Source of the DNA: Chloroflexota bacterium
Lineage (GTDB): Bacteria; Chloroflexota; Limnocylindria; Limnocylindrales; CSP1-4
NCBI GenBank assembly: GCA_019637815.1
Contig: JAHBUZ010000034.1
Span: 1 to 32,758 of the forward strand
DNA length: 32,758 bases
Direction of reading: 5' to 3'
Part shown: positions 23,059-31,947 of the stretch, one piece after another
Layout: each line of letters starts with the position of its first letter
Position numbering within the stretch: position 1 is the stretch's first letter
Made by a program: the position numbers and the translations under genes
Notes under the pieces: generated by a model
The model's input: the letters and a program-made list of their open reading frames with translations, nothing else
Databases searched by the model: none
What the model was told of the DNA's origin: nothing

Positions 23059-23431
23059 ATGGAGCTCGGCGCGTTCTCGGTGAGCCTGACGGTGCGGGAC
23101 CTGGCGGCGTCGGCGGCGTTCTATGAGCAGCTCGGCTTCGTGCGGTTCCATGGCGATGCCGACCAGGGCTGGCTGATCATGCGGTCCGGAGCGGCCACGG
23201 TCGGCCTGTTCCAGGGGATGTTCGAGTGGAACATGTTGACCTTCAACCCTGGCTGGGATGCCGATGCCCAGCCGCTCGAGACGTTCACGGACATCCGGGG
23301 AGATCCAGCGACGTCTTCGCGCGCAGGGCATCCCGCTCCTGAGCGAGGTCGACGAGTCCGGATCGGGGCCGGGCAGCTTCCTCGTGGCGGATCCCGACGG
23401 CAACCCCATCCTGTTCGACCAGCATCGCTGA
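23059..23431 (+). pseudogene. VOC (glyoxalase-like) family protein with a single-base insertion
   Basis: Small vicinal-oxygen-chelate protein in two frames. The first part reads MELGAFSVSLTVRDLAASAA, FYEQLGFVRFHGD, and LFQGMFEWNMLTFNPGWD. At the GGGG run 23297-23300 the frame shifts; one G fewer restores EIQRRLRAQGIPLLSEVDE and the usual ending FLVADPDGNPILFDQH before TGA at 23431. Corrected length is about 123 residues, normal for the family. ATG 23059 follows GGGGGA at six bases. VOC proteins include glyoxalases, dioxygenases and antibiotic-resistance proteins; this subfamily has no assigned role. The homopolymer location makes a sequencing error plausible. Confidence 0.8.
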
Positions 23432-23437
23432 GGGGGC

Positions 23438-23452
23438 TCGGCCATCGGCCGA
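23438..23452 (+). terminator. Terminator-like hairpin after the VOC gene
   Basis: TCGGCC-ATC-GGCCGA, a six-pair GC stem with a three-base loop, seven bases after the VOC stop. No T-run follows, so the call is modest. Confidence 0.35.
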
Positions 23453-23552
23453 CCCAAGGCGGGCTCATCCCGCGGCGCGCGGCGCGCCGGTCGTCCGGGT
23501 CCATTGGCGTGTCCCGCGGCCCGGGAACGCGCCGTCGGTCCGTGGTCCGGGT

Positions 23553-23900
23553 TCAGCGGAGACGTGCCTGCCAGTCCGCGGGGACGCGCCCTGCTGGCCC
23601 GGGCGCTGGCTGGTCGAGCGGATGGGCCTCGGGTGGCGCCAGCGCAGGACCGGCGACAGGCCGGTTCGCGACGTAGTCCCAGAACCAGTCCTCTCCCGGC
23701 TCGAAGCTGCGGGCGATGCGATGCCCGGTCGCGTGCGCGTGGCCGGTGGCGTGCTGCCCGGGCGAGGAATCGCAGCAGCCGACATGCCCGCAGGCCGCGC
23801 AACGGCGCAGATGGAACCACCAGCCGTCAGGGCTGGCGAGACATTCGACACAGCCCGGACCACTGGGCGGGACGCTCGGATCGATGTCACTGGCCAGCAT
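23553..23900 (-). CDS. UBP-type zinc finger protein
   Basis: Protein of 115 residues whose first 70 form a ubiquitin-protease-type zinc finger: CVEC (17-20), RRCAACGHVGCCD (33-45) and a histidine set in HATGHAHATGHRIARSF. The C-terminal part, EDWFWDYV followed by a Pro/Ala-rich tail, is common in bacterial members. In eukaryotes this domain binds the ubiquitin C-terminus; in bacteria lacking ubiquitin the ligand is unknown. Its ATG shares a base with the ribokinase stop (TGATG), so it is the last gene of that operon. The four-to-six Cys/His ligands needed for zinc are all present. Confidence 0.85.
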   Translation of the reverse strand: MLASDIDPSVPPSGPGCVECLASPDGWWFHLRRCAACGHVGCCDSSPGQHATGHAHATGHRIARSFEPGEDWFWDYVANRPVAGPALAPPEAHPLDQPAPGPAGRVPADWQARLR

Positions 23901-24904
23901 CAGGTCGGGCTCCCTTCCTGGTCAGGGTCGAGTGCGGCCCCGAGCTCGGCGGCGGTCGGCAGACCGGGCACCACGCCCAGCCGGCGACAGGCGAGGGCAC
24001 CGGCTACGGTCGCCCGACCCACGGCGGTCTCCAGGGGCATGCCCGAGGCCAGTGCCGTGGCGAGCGTGCCGTTGAACGCGTCCCCGGCCCCGGTCGTGTC
24101 GACGACCTCGACCTCCCGGCTGGGCACCGCGACCACGTCGCCGTCGCGCACGATGAGCGCACCCTGCTCGCCACGCGTCATGACCACGGTCCCCACACCG
24201 GCTGCGAGCAGCTCGCGGCAGAGTGCCAGGTCATCGGCCGGGTCATCCGCCGCCAGGCCCAGCAGGATCCGCAGCTCGCTCTGGTTCGGGGTCAGGATGT
24301 CCACGTCCGCGAGCGCTTCGCGGGGCAGGCTCCGGGCAGGTGCCGGGTTGAGGATCGCAGGTACGCCAGCGCGCCGCGCGATGCGCAGGCCCGCGAGCGC
24401 GCACTCGATCGGGACCTCGAACTGGGTGAGGTACGCGCCACTCGATGCGATCCGGTCAGCGGCCGCCTCCACGTCCGCGACCGTCAACTCGTGGTTGGCG
24501 CCCATGTCCAGCACGATGAAGTTCTGGCCGCTGCCGTCGAGCACGATGAAGCCGACACCCGTGTTGCGGTCCGAGCGCGCGACGTGTGTCGTGTCGACAC
24601 CCTCCCGCCCGTACATCGCGAGCGCCTCGTCCCCGAACGCGTCCCGCCCGATGCAGGTCACGAGGGCGGTATCGGCATCCAGGCGAGCGGCCTGGATCGC
24701 CTGGTTGCTGCCCTTGCCGCCGGGGCCCATGTCGAAGTCGGTGCCATGACGCGTCTCGCCGCCCACCGGGAACCGGTCGGTGCGCAGGGTCATGCCCACC
24801 GCATAGCTGCCCACGACCGTGACCCGAGGACGTGCCGCTCCATCCGGGAGGGGCACGAGGTCCGTCACCGGGTCGATCGCGAATGGCGCCGCCGTGGCCA
24901 CCAT
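23900..24904 (-). CDS. rbsK: Ribokinase-family sugar kinase
   Basis: PfkB-family kinase of 334 residues with a 26-residue N-terminal extension. VTVVGSYAVGMTLRTDRFP is the N-terminal substrate lid, GGKGSNQA (62-69) the ribokinase sugar-binding motif, NPAPA near 196, TPNQSE near 215, and DTTGAGDAFNG with catalytic Asp275. It phosphorylates ribose or a related pentose with ATP. Next to deoC it may act as a deoxyribokinase, feeding deoxyribose 5-phosphate to the aldolase; sequence alone does not separate these. ATG 24904 shares a base with the aldolase stop (TGATG). An ATG-less longer reading upstream belongs to the aldolase shadow. Confidence 0.87.
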   Translation of the reverse strand: MVATAAPFAIDPVTDLVPLPDGAARPRVTVVGSYAVGMTLRTDRFPVGGETRHGTDFDMGPGGKGSNQAIQAARLDADTALVTCIGRDAFGDEALAMYGREGVDTTHVARSDRNTGVGFIVLDGSGQNFIVLDMGANHELTVADVEAAADRIASSGAYLTQFEVPIECALAGLRIARRAGVPAILNPAPARSLPREALADVDILTPNQSELRILLGLAADDPADDLALCRELLAAGVGTVVMTRGEQGALIVRDGDVVAVPSREVEVVDTTGAGDAFNGTLATALASGMPLETAVGRATVAGALACRRLGVVPGLPTAAELGAALDPDQEGSPT

Positions 24905-25590
24905 CAGTAGCTCCGGGCGCCGGTCTCGCGGCGCACGATGGCCACACCCGCGCTGGAGCCACACAACCCGGCACCGGCATCCAGCAAGCCGACGACCTGG
25001 TCCCAGGACTTGATGCCACCCGATGCCTTCACGCCCACGTGGTCCGGCACCCGCTCCCGGAGATAGCGGATCGATCCCGGGCTGGCCGTCTCGACCGCAC
25101 CCGAGCTGGCGTTCTTGACCCACGCCACGCCGGCGTCGACGGAGAGCGCCACGGCGCGTTCGCGCTGCTCGGGCGTGAGCATCGGCAGCTCCAGCATCAC
25201 CTTGATGGCAGCTGGCGCGGCGGCCTGGACGACCGCCGCGATGTCATCGCGGAATGCCTGCTCCATGCCCGACCGCAGCCAGCCGATGTTGACCAGCATG
25301 TCGATCTCCTGGGCGCCGGCCTCGACGAGGGCACGCGCCTCGGCGGCCTTGCCCGCGGTCGTCATCTGGTTGAGCGGGAAGTCGATGGCCGCGGCGAGCT
25401 TCACCCGGCTCCCCGCCACGACCTTGCGCGCCTCCGGCAGCCAGCTGCCCGCGATCATCGCCGCGTCGAAGCCGTACTCCAGGCACTCGCGGCAGTGCGC
25501 AATGAGCTCGTCACGGGTCGTGCCGGTGGCGATGAGCGTGTGCTGGATGCGCGCGGCGACCGCCTCCGGCGTCCAGGTGGTCGTGGTCAT
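24904..25590 (-). CDS. deoC: Deoxyribose-phosphate aldolase-like protein
   Basis: TIM-barrel class I aldolase of 228 residues. Active-site residues are present: Asp97 in EIDMLVNIG, Lys149 in WVKNASSG (Schiff base, family usual VKTSTG) and Lys178 in VGVKASGGI. The N-terminal IQHTLI replaces the common IDHTLL, and the phosphate loop reads GSSAG in place of GTSSG-like sequence, so it is a divergent member; a different short-chain aldol substrate is possible. By family it cleaves 2-deoxyribose 5-phosphate to acetaldehyde and glyceraldehyde 3-phosphate. ATG 25590 is the first plausible start (MTTTTWTPEAV). It is coupled to the kinase gene downstream. Confidence 0.87.
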   Translation of the reverse strand: MTTTTWTPEAVAARIQHTLIATGTTRDELIAHCRECLEYGFDAAMIAGSWLPEARKVVAGSRVKLAAAIDFPLNQMTTAGKAAEARALVEAGAQEIDMLVNIGWLRSGMEQAFRDDIAAVVQAAAPAAIKVMLELPMLTPEQRERAVALSVDAGVAWVKNASSGAVETASPGSIRYLRERVPDHVGVKASGGIKSWDQVVGLLDAGAGLCGSSAGVAIVRRETGARSY

Positions 25591-25705
25591 CGGCCGATCC
25601 CGCCGCGGGTGTGGAGTGACAGCGTCATGGAGGCTCCCTCGGGGCGCCGGAAAAGGCGTCGTGGCCACGATGCTACCGCGTGGCGGCCACGCGGCCGTGC
25701 TCCAC

Positions 25706-25747
25706 GGCGCCCGCCCGATGACCCGCGGCGCCCGCCCGATGACCCGC
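25706..25747. repeat. 21-base tandem repeat, two copies
   Basis: The unit starts GGCGCCCGCC and ends GATGACCCGC; copies at 25706-25726 and 25727-25747 are identical. It lies in the 188-base gap between the enolase-superfamily gene and deoC. No role is evident. Confidence 0.7.
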
Positions 25748-25778
25748 GGGCGCGAAACGACGCTCGCCGCGAACCCTG

Positions 25779-26924
25779 CTAGACCGCGAATCCCGGCGAC
25801 CCGTCCACGCGGACCACGCTCGCGGTGGGCATGTACTTCGGTGACGCCTTGCCCAGCAGCTCCTCGTCCAGGGTGACACCGATGCCCGGCGCCTCGGGTG
25901 CCGGGATGTAGCCACCGACGCGCTTGCACGCGGTCCGGAAGACGGCATCCGCAGGCCGCGGCGACTCGTCCAGCTGGAGGTATTCCTGGGTGATGAAGTT
26001 GGGGATGCTCACATCGACATGGACGGCCGCGGCCGTGATGAGCGGGCCCTGGAAGTTGTGGGTCACGAGCGCCGAGTGATAGGACTCCGCGATCGCGGCG
26101 ATCTTCTTGACCTGGGTGATGCCACCCGCGACGCCCAGGTCCGGACGGACGTACTGCGGCCCGCCCGCCGCCAGCAGGTCCCGGAACTCCCAGATGGTGT
26201 TCATCCGCTCACCGTTCGCGAGCGGGAAGCTGAAGCGCTTCGCGAGCTCGCCCTGGAGCATCACCGAGTCGATCTGGATGGGATCCTCGATGAACAGGGG
26301 GCGGAACTCGGCGAGGGCCTCCGCGACCGCCAGGCCCTGCATCGGCGTGAGCTTGCGGTGGAGCTCGAAGATGAGGTCCACGTCCAGTCCCACGACCTCC
26401 CGCGCCGCCGCAGCCATGTCCCGGGCGCCCTCGATGAGACGAGCGAGCGTCTGGTCCTGGTAGCCCGCCTGGAGCGGGTCGTACTTGAGCGCGGTGAAGC
26501 CCTCCTCCGCCGCGATCTTCGCGTTGGCACGGATGGAGTCGGGATCGCTGCCCTCGAGCAGCAGGTGCAGTCGGACCTTGTCACGCACCCTGCCACCGAG
26601 GAGGTCCCAGACGGGTGCCCCGTAGTGCTTGCCCTTGATGTCCCAGAGCGCGATATCGATGGCCGACAGGGCTCCCGAGACCAGGTTGCCCCGGAACGGA
26701 CGCATCCGGTACAGGTACTGCTGGATGTGCTCGATGCGCAGCGGATCCTGGCCCACGAGCCACTCCGCGTACTGCTCGACGATCTTCTGGGTGGCATCCG
26801 GGAAGCCCCACGCGCCGGACTGGCCGACGCCCGTGATGCCGGTGTCCGTGGTGATGCGCACCACGTAGTTGGCGCCCAGCAGGTCACTCCCGATGAGCAT
26901 GCCCTCGACCGTCTCGACGCGCAT
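25779..26924 (-). CDS. Mandelate racemase/muconate lactonizing enzyme family (sugar-acid dehydratase-like) protein
   Basis: Enolase-superfamily protein of 381 residues. The capping domain has GITGVGQSGAWGFPD and the barrel shows ALKYDP, FELHRKLTP (171-185), FIEDPIQ (201-207) and LANGER (225-230). Metal ligands are likely Glu177, Glu203 and Glu229, with His179 and the His279/Asp252 dyad (VTHNFQGP, RPDLGVAGG) as acid-base catalysts, an arrangement close to mannonate/galactonate-type dehydratases. It would remove water from an acid sugar to give a 2-keto-3-deoxy acid. ATG 26924 is preferred over an in-frame GTG at 26957 because AAGG lies eight bases upstream. Probably first gene of the minus-strand run with deoC, kinase and UBP protein; substrate unknown. 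Confidence 0.9.
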   Translation of the reverse strand: MRVETVEGMLIGSDLLGANYVVRITTDTGITGVGQSGAWGFPDATQKIVEQYAEWLVGQDPLRIEHIQQYLYRMRPFRGNLVSGALSAIDIALWDIKGKHYGAPVWDLLGGRVRDKVRLHLLLEGSDPDSIRANAKIAAEEGFTALKYDPLQAGYQDQTLARLIEGARDMAAAAREVVGLDVDLIFELHRKLTPMQGLAVAEALAEFRPLFIEDPIQIDSVMLQGELAKRFSFPLANGERMNTIWEFRDLLAAGGPQYVRPDLGVAGGITQVKKIAAIAESYHSALVTHNFQGPLITAAAVHVDVSIPNFITQEYLQLDESPRPADAVFRTACKRVGGYIPAPEAPGIGVTLDEELLGKASPKYMPTASVVRVDGSPGFAV

Positions 26925-26998
26925 CAGTCCCGCCTTCACTCTGCCCCGGTCCGGCACCGCGGCTCTGGAGCCCGATTCTAGGCAGCCCTGTCAGGCCG

Positions 26999-27019
26999 CG
27001 TCGGCGCGATCGGCCGACG
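26999..27019 (-). terminator. Hairpin downstream of ureD
   Basis: CGTCGGC and GCCGACG, seven-base perfect arms with a seven-base loop, eight bases after the ureD stop. GC-rich stem, no T-run; it may end the urease transcript. Confidence 0.35.
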
Positions 27020-27027
27020 TGGATGCC

Positions 27028-27903
27028 CTACGGTCGTCGGTCCGGGCGCGGTGCCACGCCAAGCAGCGCCTCGCGGACCGCGGCACGTGCCACGCCGATG
27101 ATGCGCATCACCGAGCCCGCGTCCGGTCCCAGGACCCGCAGCCACGCGCCCGCTGCATCCGCGAGGCCGCTCACGCCGACCTGCACCCCACCTGCGGGAC
27201 CGTCACCCCACGCCGGATCCACCGCGCGTCGGAGCAGCTCCGCGTCCACGCCGCGCGCCACCACCACGAGCGTGCCCGCCACGAACGCGTCACCGAACCG
27301 GCCCACGGCCATCGGCGGCTCATCGTGGTCGATGCGCAGGCAGTCGCGGGCGACCAGCGTCCCGTCCGGACGCTCGATGCGCAGGAGGCTCTCGAAGCGG
27401 TCGAGGCCGAAGCGCTCACCGCGTGCCAGCCGGCCAGCCATCACAGACTCGCTCACCAGCAGCACGCCTTCGGGATCCACGACACACCGGGTATCGGCCC
27501 GCATCCGACTGCCGGCGTACGGCAGCCACGGGTCCGGCAGGTGCTCCAGCCAGCCGCCGGGTGCCACGAGCAGCGTCGTCCGGGCGGTGGCCTCCGTGCT
27601 CGGCGTCCGATACACCCGGACGGCCGACTGGGTGCCCACGGCCAGCCGCGCACCCGGTCCGACATCGATGGACAGGTCGAGCCGGTCACCCTGGAGGATG
27701 CCGCCGGTCGGGCTGACGAGCGTCAGTGTCGCGAGGTCGGGCACCTCGGGGTCCAGCTCGTGGGCGGCCATCGCCTGGAGCGGCGGATGCCCCTCCAGGT
27801 CCACGATGCGTGTCCGGTCGCCGACCCGCTCGGCACGCACCCGGAGCGAGCCGGGGAGCCCGAGCGACCGCGCCTCCGGCGACGGTTCAGACGTGTCCGG
27901 CAT
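27028..27903 (-). CDS. ureD: Urease accessory protein UreD
   Basis: Protein of 291 residues, the UreD/UreH scaffold that binds apo-urease with UreF and UreG for nickel insertion. Family blocks: [55 protein letters not shown], and [18 protein letters not shown] 27903 (MPDTSEPSP) overlaps the ureG stop by 17 bases; the longer frame upstream is a ureG shadow. UreD is last of the six-gene operon, an order seen in actinobacteria and relatives. No anomalies seen. Confidence 0.92.
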   Translation of the reverse strand: MPDTSEPSPEARSLGLPGSLRVRAERVGDRTRIVDLEGHPPLQAMAAHELDPEVPDLATLTLVSPTGGILQGDRLDLSIDVGPGARLAVGTQSAVRVYRTPSTEATARTTLLVAPGGWLEHLPDPWLPYAGSRMRADTRCVVDPEGVLLVSESVMAGRLARGERFGLDRFESLLRIERPDGTLVARDCLRIDHDEPPMAVGRFGDAFVAGTLVVVARGVDAELLRRAVDPAWGDGPAGGVQVGVSGLADAAGAWLRVLGPDAGSVMRIIGVARAAVREALLGVAPRPDRRP

Positions 27904-28573
27904 CCGCGGTGTGCAGGTGGCCGTGATCGGGGTCGATGTGCGGCGCCAGCGGGCCACGGGTCGGTGCCGGCCGACCGGTCCGCGCCGCCTCGAGATGCGC
28001 CACGACCGCCCCGATGCCCACGCCGTGGCGGCAGTCGGTGAAGAGCGTCGGGCCGGCGCCCCGGACGAGGATCGCGTCCCGCTCCATGACGCCGAGGTCC
28101 GCGCCGACATGCGGTGCGAGGTCGACCTTGTTGACGACGAGGAGGTCCGACAGGATGACCCCGGCGCCCCGCTTGCGGGGGATCTTGTCGCCACCGGCGA
28201 CATCGATGACGAACAGCCAGTGATCGACGAGGTCCCGACTGAAGGTCAGCTGGAGGTTGTCGCCACCGCTCTCGACGAGCGCGTAGTCGGTGCCCGGGAA
28301 GCGCGTCGCGAGCTCCTCGAGCGCAGCGAGGTTCATCGAGGGATCCTCGCGCACCGCCTGGTGGGGGCAGGCGCCCGTCTCCACGCCCACGATGCGCGCG
28401 AGGTCGAGGGTGCCCGCGAGGGTCGCCTTGACATGCTGCTCGTCCTCGCGCGTGACGATGTCGTTGGTGACCACGACGACGGAGCGGCCCGCGGCGAGGA
28501 GCCGGGGCACAAGCACCTCCACGAGCGCGGTCTTGCCGGAGCCGACCGGGCCACCGATGCCCACGATGAACAT
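27887..28573 (-). CDS. ureG: Urease accessory GTPase UreG
   Basis: SIMIBI-class GTPase of 228 residues. Walker A is [11 protein letters not shown] (5-15); the nickel-binding Cys69-Pro-His71 motif lies in [27 protein letters not shown] and [11 protein letters not shown] complete the nucleotide site. GTP hydrolysis drives nickel delivery to urease. The C-terminus is His/Asp-rich ([16 protein letters not shown]), whereas in many bacteria such a tract is at the N-terminus or on UreE; since no ureE gene is seen here, it may store or carry nickel, which is inference. ATG 28573 follows GGAGGAC at about eight bases. Confidence 0.95.
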   Translation of the reverse strand: MFIVGIGGPVGSGKTALVEVLVPRLLAAGRSVVVVTNDIVTREDEQHVKATLAGTLDLARIVGVETGACPHQAVREDPSMNLAALEELATRFPGTDYALVESGGDNLQLTFSRDLVDHWLFVIDVAGGDKIPRKRGAGVILSDLLVVNKVDLAPHVGADLGVMERDAILVRGAGPTLFTDCRHGVGIGAVVAHLEAARTGRPAPTRGPLAPHIDPDHGHLHTADAGHV

Positions 28574-28619
28574 CAGGAGCGTCCTCCGCGGTGGCGTCGC
28601 GCTCCAGGGGCGTGCCGCG

Positions 28620-28655
28620 CCCCGATGGCGTGCCGCTCCCCGATGGCGTGCCCTC
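28620..28655. repeat. 18-base tandem repeat between ureF and ureG
   Basis: The unit CCCCGATGGCGTGCC plus three bases occurs at 28620-28637 and 28638-28655, the second copy ending differently; a further partial copy precedes it. It fills most of the ureF-ureG gap, which is otherwise free of genes. Confidence 0.55.
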
Positions 28656-28661
28656 CGGGCC

Positions 28662-29372
28662 TCACGAGGCGAACATCCGCGTGCCGGCCACCTCGTGGCG
28701 TGCCAGCGCGACGTCGAGCGCCGGCGCACACGGTCGCGGGTCCAGCGGATCCTGCCGCTCCGCGATGTCTACGGCACGTACGATGACCGTGCCACTCCGC
28801 CGGATGGCGAGCTGCGCGTCCCGATGCCCGATCATGCCCAGGCGCACCGCGGCCATCGCCTGGCCCATCACGAACGAGGACGCGGCGCCCACGGCGGCGT
28901 CCCGCGGTGCCACGCCGAACGCGGCCGCTGCCAGCCCCAATGCCAGTGCCCCGTTGCCCGGTGTGCGTCCGGCGTCCACGGCCGCCGCGAACGCGTCCAG
29001 CCGCAGGTCCGGCTCGAGCTGGCGTGTCTCGGCGAGCAGCCGTCGGCCGACCCGGCAGCTGCCGGTCCGTTCCTCCTCCGCGAGCTTCGTGGCGAGCAGC
29101 ACCCGGTCGATCCGGATGAGCGTCTCGAGCGGCGTGTCCGATGCGGCTGCCATGGTCGCGGGCAGGTCCGCCCGGGCGAGCCGCGAGATCAGCTGGGTCT
29201 CGATGACCGCCACGAGCCCGCTCACATCGCGCACGACGCCCTCGGTCACGAGGGTCTCCAGTCCGTGGCTGAGCGTGAACGCACCCGAGGGAAAGCCGCT
29301 GTCCATGAGCTGGAGCAGGCCCGCGAGCGCGAGCGGCGCGGATGGTGCTGGTTCGGATCCGTTCGCCGTCAT
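28662..29372 (-). CDS. ureF: Urease accessory protein UreF
   Basis: All-helical accessory protein of 236 residues. [22 protein letters not shown] is the N-terminal family signature, with [15 protein letters not shown] and [19 protein letters not shown] in the C-terminal half. UreF links UreD and UreG on apo-urease and gates GTP hydrolysis. The ATG at 29372 shares a base with the ureC stop (TGATG), showing coupled translation. The C-terminus is complete, ending in [11 protein letters not shown]. Confidence 0.93.
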   Translation of the reverse strand: MTANGSEPAPSAPLALAGLLQLMDSGFPSGAFTLSHGLETLVTEGVVRDVSGLVAVIETQLISRLARADLPATMAAASDTPLETLIRIDRVLLATKLAEEERTGSCRVGRRLLAETRQLEPDLRLDAFAAAVDAGRTPGNGALALGLAAAAFGVAPRDAAVGAASSFVMGQAMAAVRLGMIGHRDAQLAIRRSGTVIVRAVDIAERQDPLDPRPCAPALDVALARHEVAGTRMFAS

Positions 29373-31090
29373 CAGACCAGGAAGTATCGCTGGGCCATGG
29401 GCAGCACATCCGCCGGCGGCACCGTGGCCAGCTCGCCGTCGAGTCGGACCTCGTAGGTCTCCGGGTCCACCTCGATGACCGGCGTCGCGTCGTTGCGGAC
29501 CATGTCCGCCTTGCCCACGGAGCGGCAGTCGCGGACCGGCTCGACCCTGCGTCGCAGGCCCAGCTGCTCGTGGACACCCGCCTCGAACGCGCTCCGGGAC
29601 GTGAACGTCACGCTGGTCGCCGCGACCACGCCGCCGAGCGCCCCGAACATCGGTCGATACAGCACTGGCTCCGGCGTCGGGATCGACGCGTTCGGGTCGC
29701 CCATGAGCGCCCACGCGATCATGCCGCCCTTGACGATGAGTCTCGGCTTCACCCCGAACATCGCGATGGGCCAGAGCACGATGTCCGCGAGCAGGCCGGG
29801 CGCCAGTGATCCCACCACATGGCTGATGCCATGTGCCCGTGCCGGGTTGACGGTCAGCTTGGCGAGATAGCGCAGGATGCGCCGGTTGTCGTTGCCGGCC
29901 GCGCCGTCGTCGTCGAGCGGGCCGTGGAAGGTCCGCATCTTGTGGGCCGTCTGGAACAGCCGGATGAACGACTCGCCCACGCGACCCATCGCCTGGCTGT
30001 CCGAGGAGTACATCGAGAGCACGCCCCGGTCGTGGAGCACATCCTCCGCGGCCATGGTCTCCGGGCGGATGCGGCTCTCCGCGAACGCGACATCCTCCGG
30101 CACCCGCGGGCTCAGGTGGTGACAGACCATGAGCATGTCCAGGTGCTCGGCAAGCGTGTTCACCGTGTACGGCCGGGTCGGGTTGGTGGAGGAGGGCAGC
30201 ACGTTCGGCAGCGCTGCGATGCGCATGATGTCCGGCGCGTGACCGCCACCGGCGCCCTCCGTGTGGAAGGTGTGGATGGTCCGCCCGGCGATCGCCGCGA
30301 TGGTGTCCTCGACGAAGCCCGCCTCGTTGATGGTGTCCGTGTGGATGGCGAGCTGGACGTCCTCCTCGTCCGCCACCCGGAGGCTGATATCGATGACCGC
30401 GGGCGTCGTGCCCCAGTCCTCGTGGTCCTTGAGCCCACAGGCGCCTGCCCGGACCTGCTCCCGGAGCGCCTCGGGGCGGCTCGCGTTGCCCTTGCCGAAG
30501 ACGCCCCAGTTGACCGGCAACCCTTCGGCGGCCTGGAGCATCCGCCCGATGTTCCAGGGGCCCGGGGTCACCGTCGTGGCGTTGGTGCCGTCCGCCGGCC
30601 CCGTGCCGCCACCGAGCATGGTCGTGATGCCACCCGAGAGCGCGGCCCACACCTGCTGGGGCGAGATCATGTGGATGTGGGTGTCGACCCCGCCGGCAGT
30701 GGCGATGCAGCCTTCGCCCGCGATGACCTCGGTGCCGGGACCGATGACCAGGTCCGGATGGACGCCATCCATGATGTCCGGGTTGCCCGCCTTGCCGATG
30801 GCCGCGATGCGTCCGCCGCGCACCCCGATGTCCGCCTTGACGATGCCCAGCAGCGCATCCATGACGACCACGTTCGTGATGACCAGGTCGAGTGCGCCCT
30901 CGGCGTTGGTGATCCCCGACGCCTGTGCCATGCCGTCCCGGATGGTCTTGCCGCCCCCGAACACGGCCTCGTCACCGTAGCGCGTCAGGTCCCGCTCCAC
31001 CTCGCACACCAGGTCCGTGTCCGCGAGCCGGAAGCGGTCGCCGGTCGTGGGGCCATACAGCGAGGCGTAGCGGGCTCGGTCGATGCGCAT
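29372..31090 (-). CDS. ureC: Urease alpha subunit UreC
   Basis: Catalytic urease subunit of 572 residues. All nickel-site residues are present: His138 and His140 (VDTHIH), the carbamylated Lys221 (GLKDHEDWG), His250 (AIHTDT), His276 (HTFHTEG), the flap His324 (MVCHHLS) and the aspartate in [10 protein letters not shown]. It hydrolyses urea to ammonia and carbamate in the cytoplasm. ATG 31090 has AGGAG five to six bases upstream, ten bases after the ureB stop. Although the upstream frame is open and fused to part of ureB, that fusion results from the ureB frameshift and is not a real bifunctional gene. Confidence 0.97.
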   Translation of the reverse strand: MRIDRARYASLYGPTTGDRFRLADTDLVCEVERDLTRYGDEAVFGGGKTIRDGMAQASGITNAEGALDLVITNVVVMDALLGIVKADIGVRGGRIAAIGKAGNPDIMDGVHPDLVIGPGTEVIAGEGCIATAGGVDTHIHMISPQQVWAALSGGITTMLGGGTGPADGTNATTVTPGPWNIGRMLQAAEGLPVNWGVFGKGNASRPEALREQVRAGACGLKDHEDWGTTPAVIDISLRVADEEDVQLAIHTDTINEAGFVEDTIAAIAGRTIHTFHTEGAGGGHAPDIMRIAALPNVLPSSTNPTRPYTVNTLAEHLDMLMVCHHLSPRVPEDVAFAESRIRPETMAAEDVLHDRGVLSMYSSDSQAMGRVGESFIRLFQTAHKMRTFHGPLDDDGAAGNDNRRILRYLAKLTVNPARAHGISHVVGSLAPGLLADIVLWPIAMFGVKPRLIVKGGMIAWALMGDPNASIPTPEPVLYRPMFGALGGVVAATSVTFTSRSAFEAGVHEQLGLRRRVEPVRDCRSVGKADMVRNDATPVIEVDPETYEVRLDGELATVPPADVLPMAQRYFLV

Positions 31091-31100
31091 CGGGGCTCCT

Positions 31101-31510
31101 TCAGCCGCCTCGGTCGCCCCGGGTGCCGTCGGCGCCCAGCTCGAAGCCGGCGGCGACCAGTCGATCCGCGAAGCGCTCCCGCGCGCCGGGCGCGTCCAGC
31201 GCGCCATCGACGAAGCCCTGGCCGCCGGTCCACACCCGGCGCCCGGTGAACGGCACGAGGTCGACCTCCCGGGTGTCCCCTGGCTCGAAGCGGACCGCGG
31301 TCCCGGCCGGGATGTCCAGGCGCTGCCGTACGCCGCGAGCCGGTCGAAGCGGAGATGCCGATTGACCTCCGCGAAGTGGATGTGGGACCCCACCTGGATG
31401 GGTCGATCGCCGAGATTGGTGACCTCGATGCGGGTGATCGGTCGCCCGGCATTCAGCTCGATGTCACCATCGGGATGCTGATAGCCGCCGATCGGCGCGG
31501 GACCACTCAC
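31101..31510 (-). pseudogene. ureB: Urease beta subunit UreB, interrupted by a single-base deletion
   Basis: The frame starts at GTG 31510 (GTGA overlap with ureA) and reads [58 protein letters not shown]. After AAYG one base is missing at about 31322-31325; adding one restores [20 protein letters not shown], then [20 protein letters not shown] and a stop at 31101. Corrected length is about 136 residues, normal for UreB. Without correction, translation runs through out of frame into ureC's frame. Since every other urease gene is intact, a sequence error or a very recent mutation is more likely than decay. Confidence 0.87.
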
Positions 31511-31809
31511 GGGATCGGATCGTGGCAGGTGACGAGCTTGGTGCCGTCCGGGAACGTTGCCTCCACCTGGACCGCCGTGAGCAGCTCCGGGATGTACTCC
31601 ATCACGTCCTCGCGGGTGAGCACCCCGCGGGCGAGCGCCATCACCTCCGGCACGCTTCGGCCATCACGCGCCGCTTCGATCATCGCCTCGGTGATGAGCG
31701 CCGTCGCCTCCGGCAGGTTGAGCAGCAGGCCGCGAGCACGCCGCCGCCGCGCGAGATCCGCCGCGACGTGGATGAGCAGCTTCTCCTGCTCGCGGGGTGT
31801 CAGCTGCAC
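31507..31809 (-). CDS. ureA: Urease gamma subunit UreA
   Basis: Protein of 100 residues, standard length for Ure[44 protein letters not shown], and [20 protein letters not shown] with the C-terminal VTCHDPI. It forms the trimeric core with UreB and UreC. The start is GTG at 31809, with GAGG at a rather long eleven-base distance. It is first in the operon; the leader region holds an inverted repeat at 31836-31866. No nickel- or nitrogen-regulator site was recognised. Confidence 0.95.
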   Translation of the reverse strand: MQLTPREQEKLLIHVAADLARRRRARGLLLNLPEATALITEAMIEAARDGRSVPEVMALARGVLTREDVMEYIPELLTAVQVEATFPDGTKLVTCHDPIP

Positions 31810-31835
31810 CAGGTGATCCGCCTCACGACGAGGAT

Positions 31836-31866
31836 GCTACCCGCCGCTCTCGCTCCTGCGGGTAGC
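31836..31866 (-). promoter_or_regulatory. Inverted repeat upstream of the urease operon
   Basis: GCTACCCGC and GCGGGTAGC, perfect nine-base arms with a 13-base loop, 27-57 bases before the ureA start. It could be a leader hairpin, an operator, or a terminator for the Panacea gene; no T-run follows on the minus strand. Confidence 0.5.
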
Positions 31867-31947
31867 AAGTGGGTCACGGATCAGCGTTCGCGTCCGGCTT
31901 CCTCGCACCAGACCAGGTGCACGACCCCATCCACGATCCGGACCGGC

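Noticed and set aside
29372..31510. Apparent UreB-UreC fusion of 712 residues
   Set aside because: The stretch between AAYG and the UreC start is nonsense in this frame, while the true UreB C-terminus is in another frame; UreC has its own start and ribosome site at 31090.
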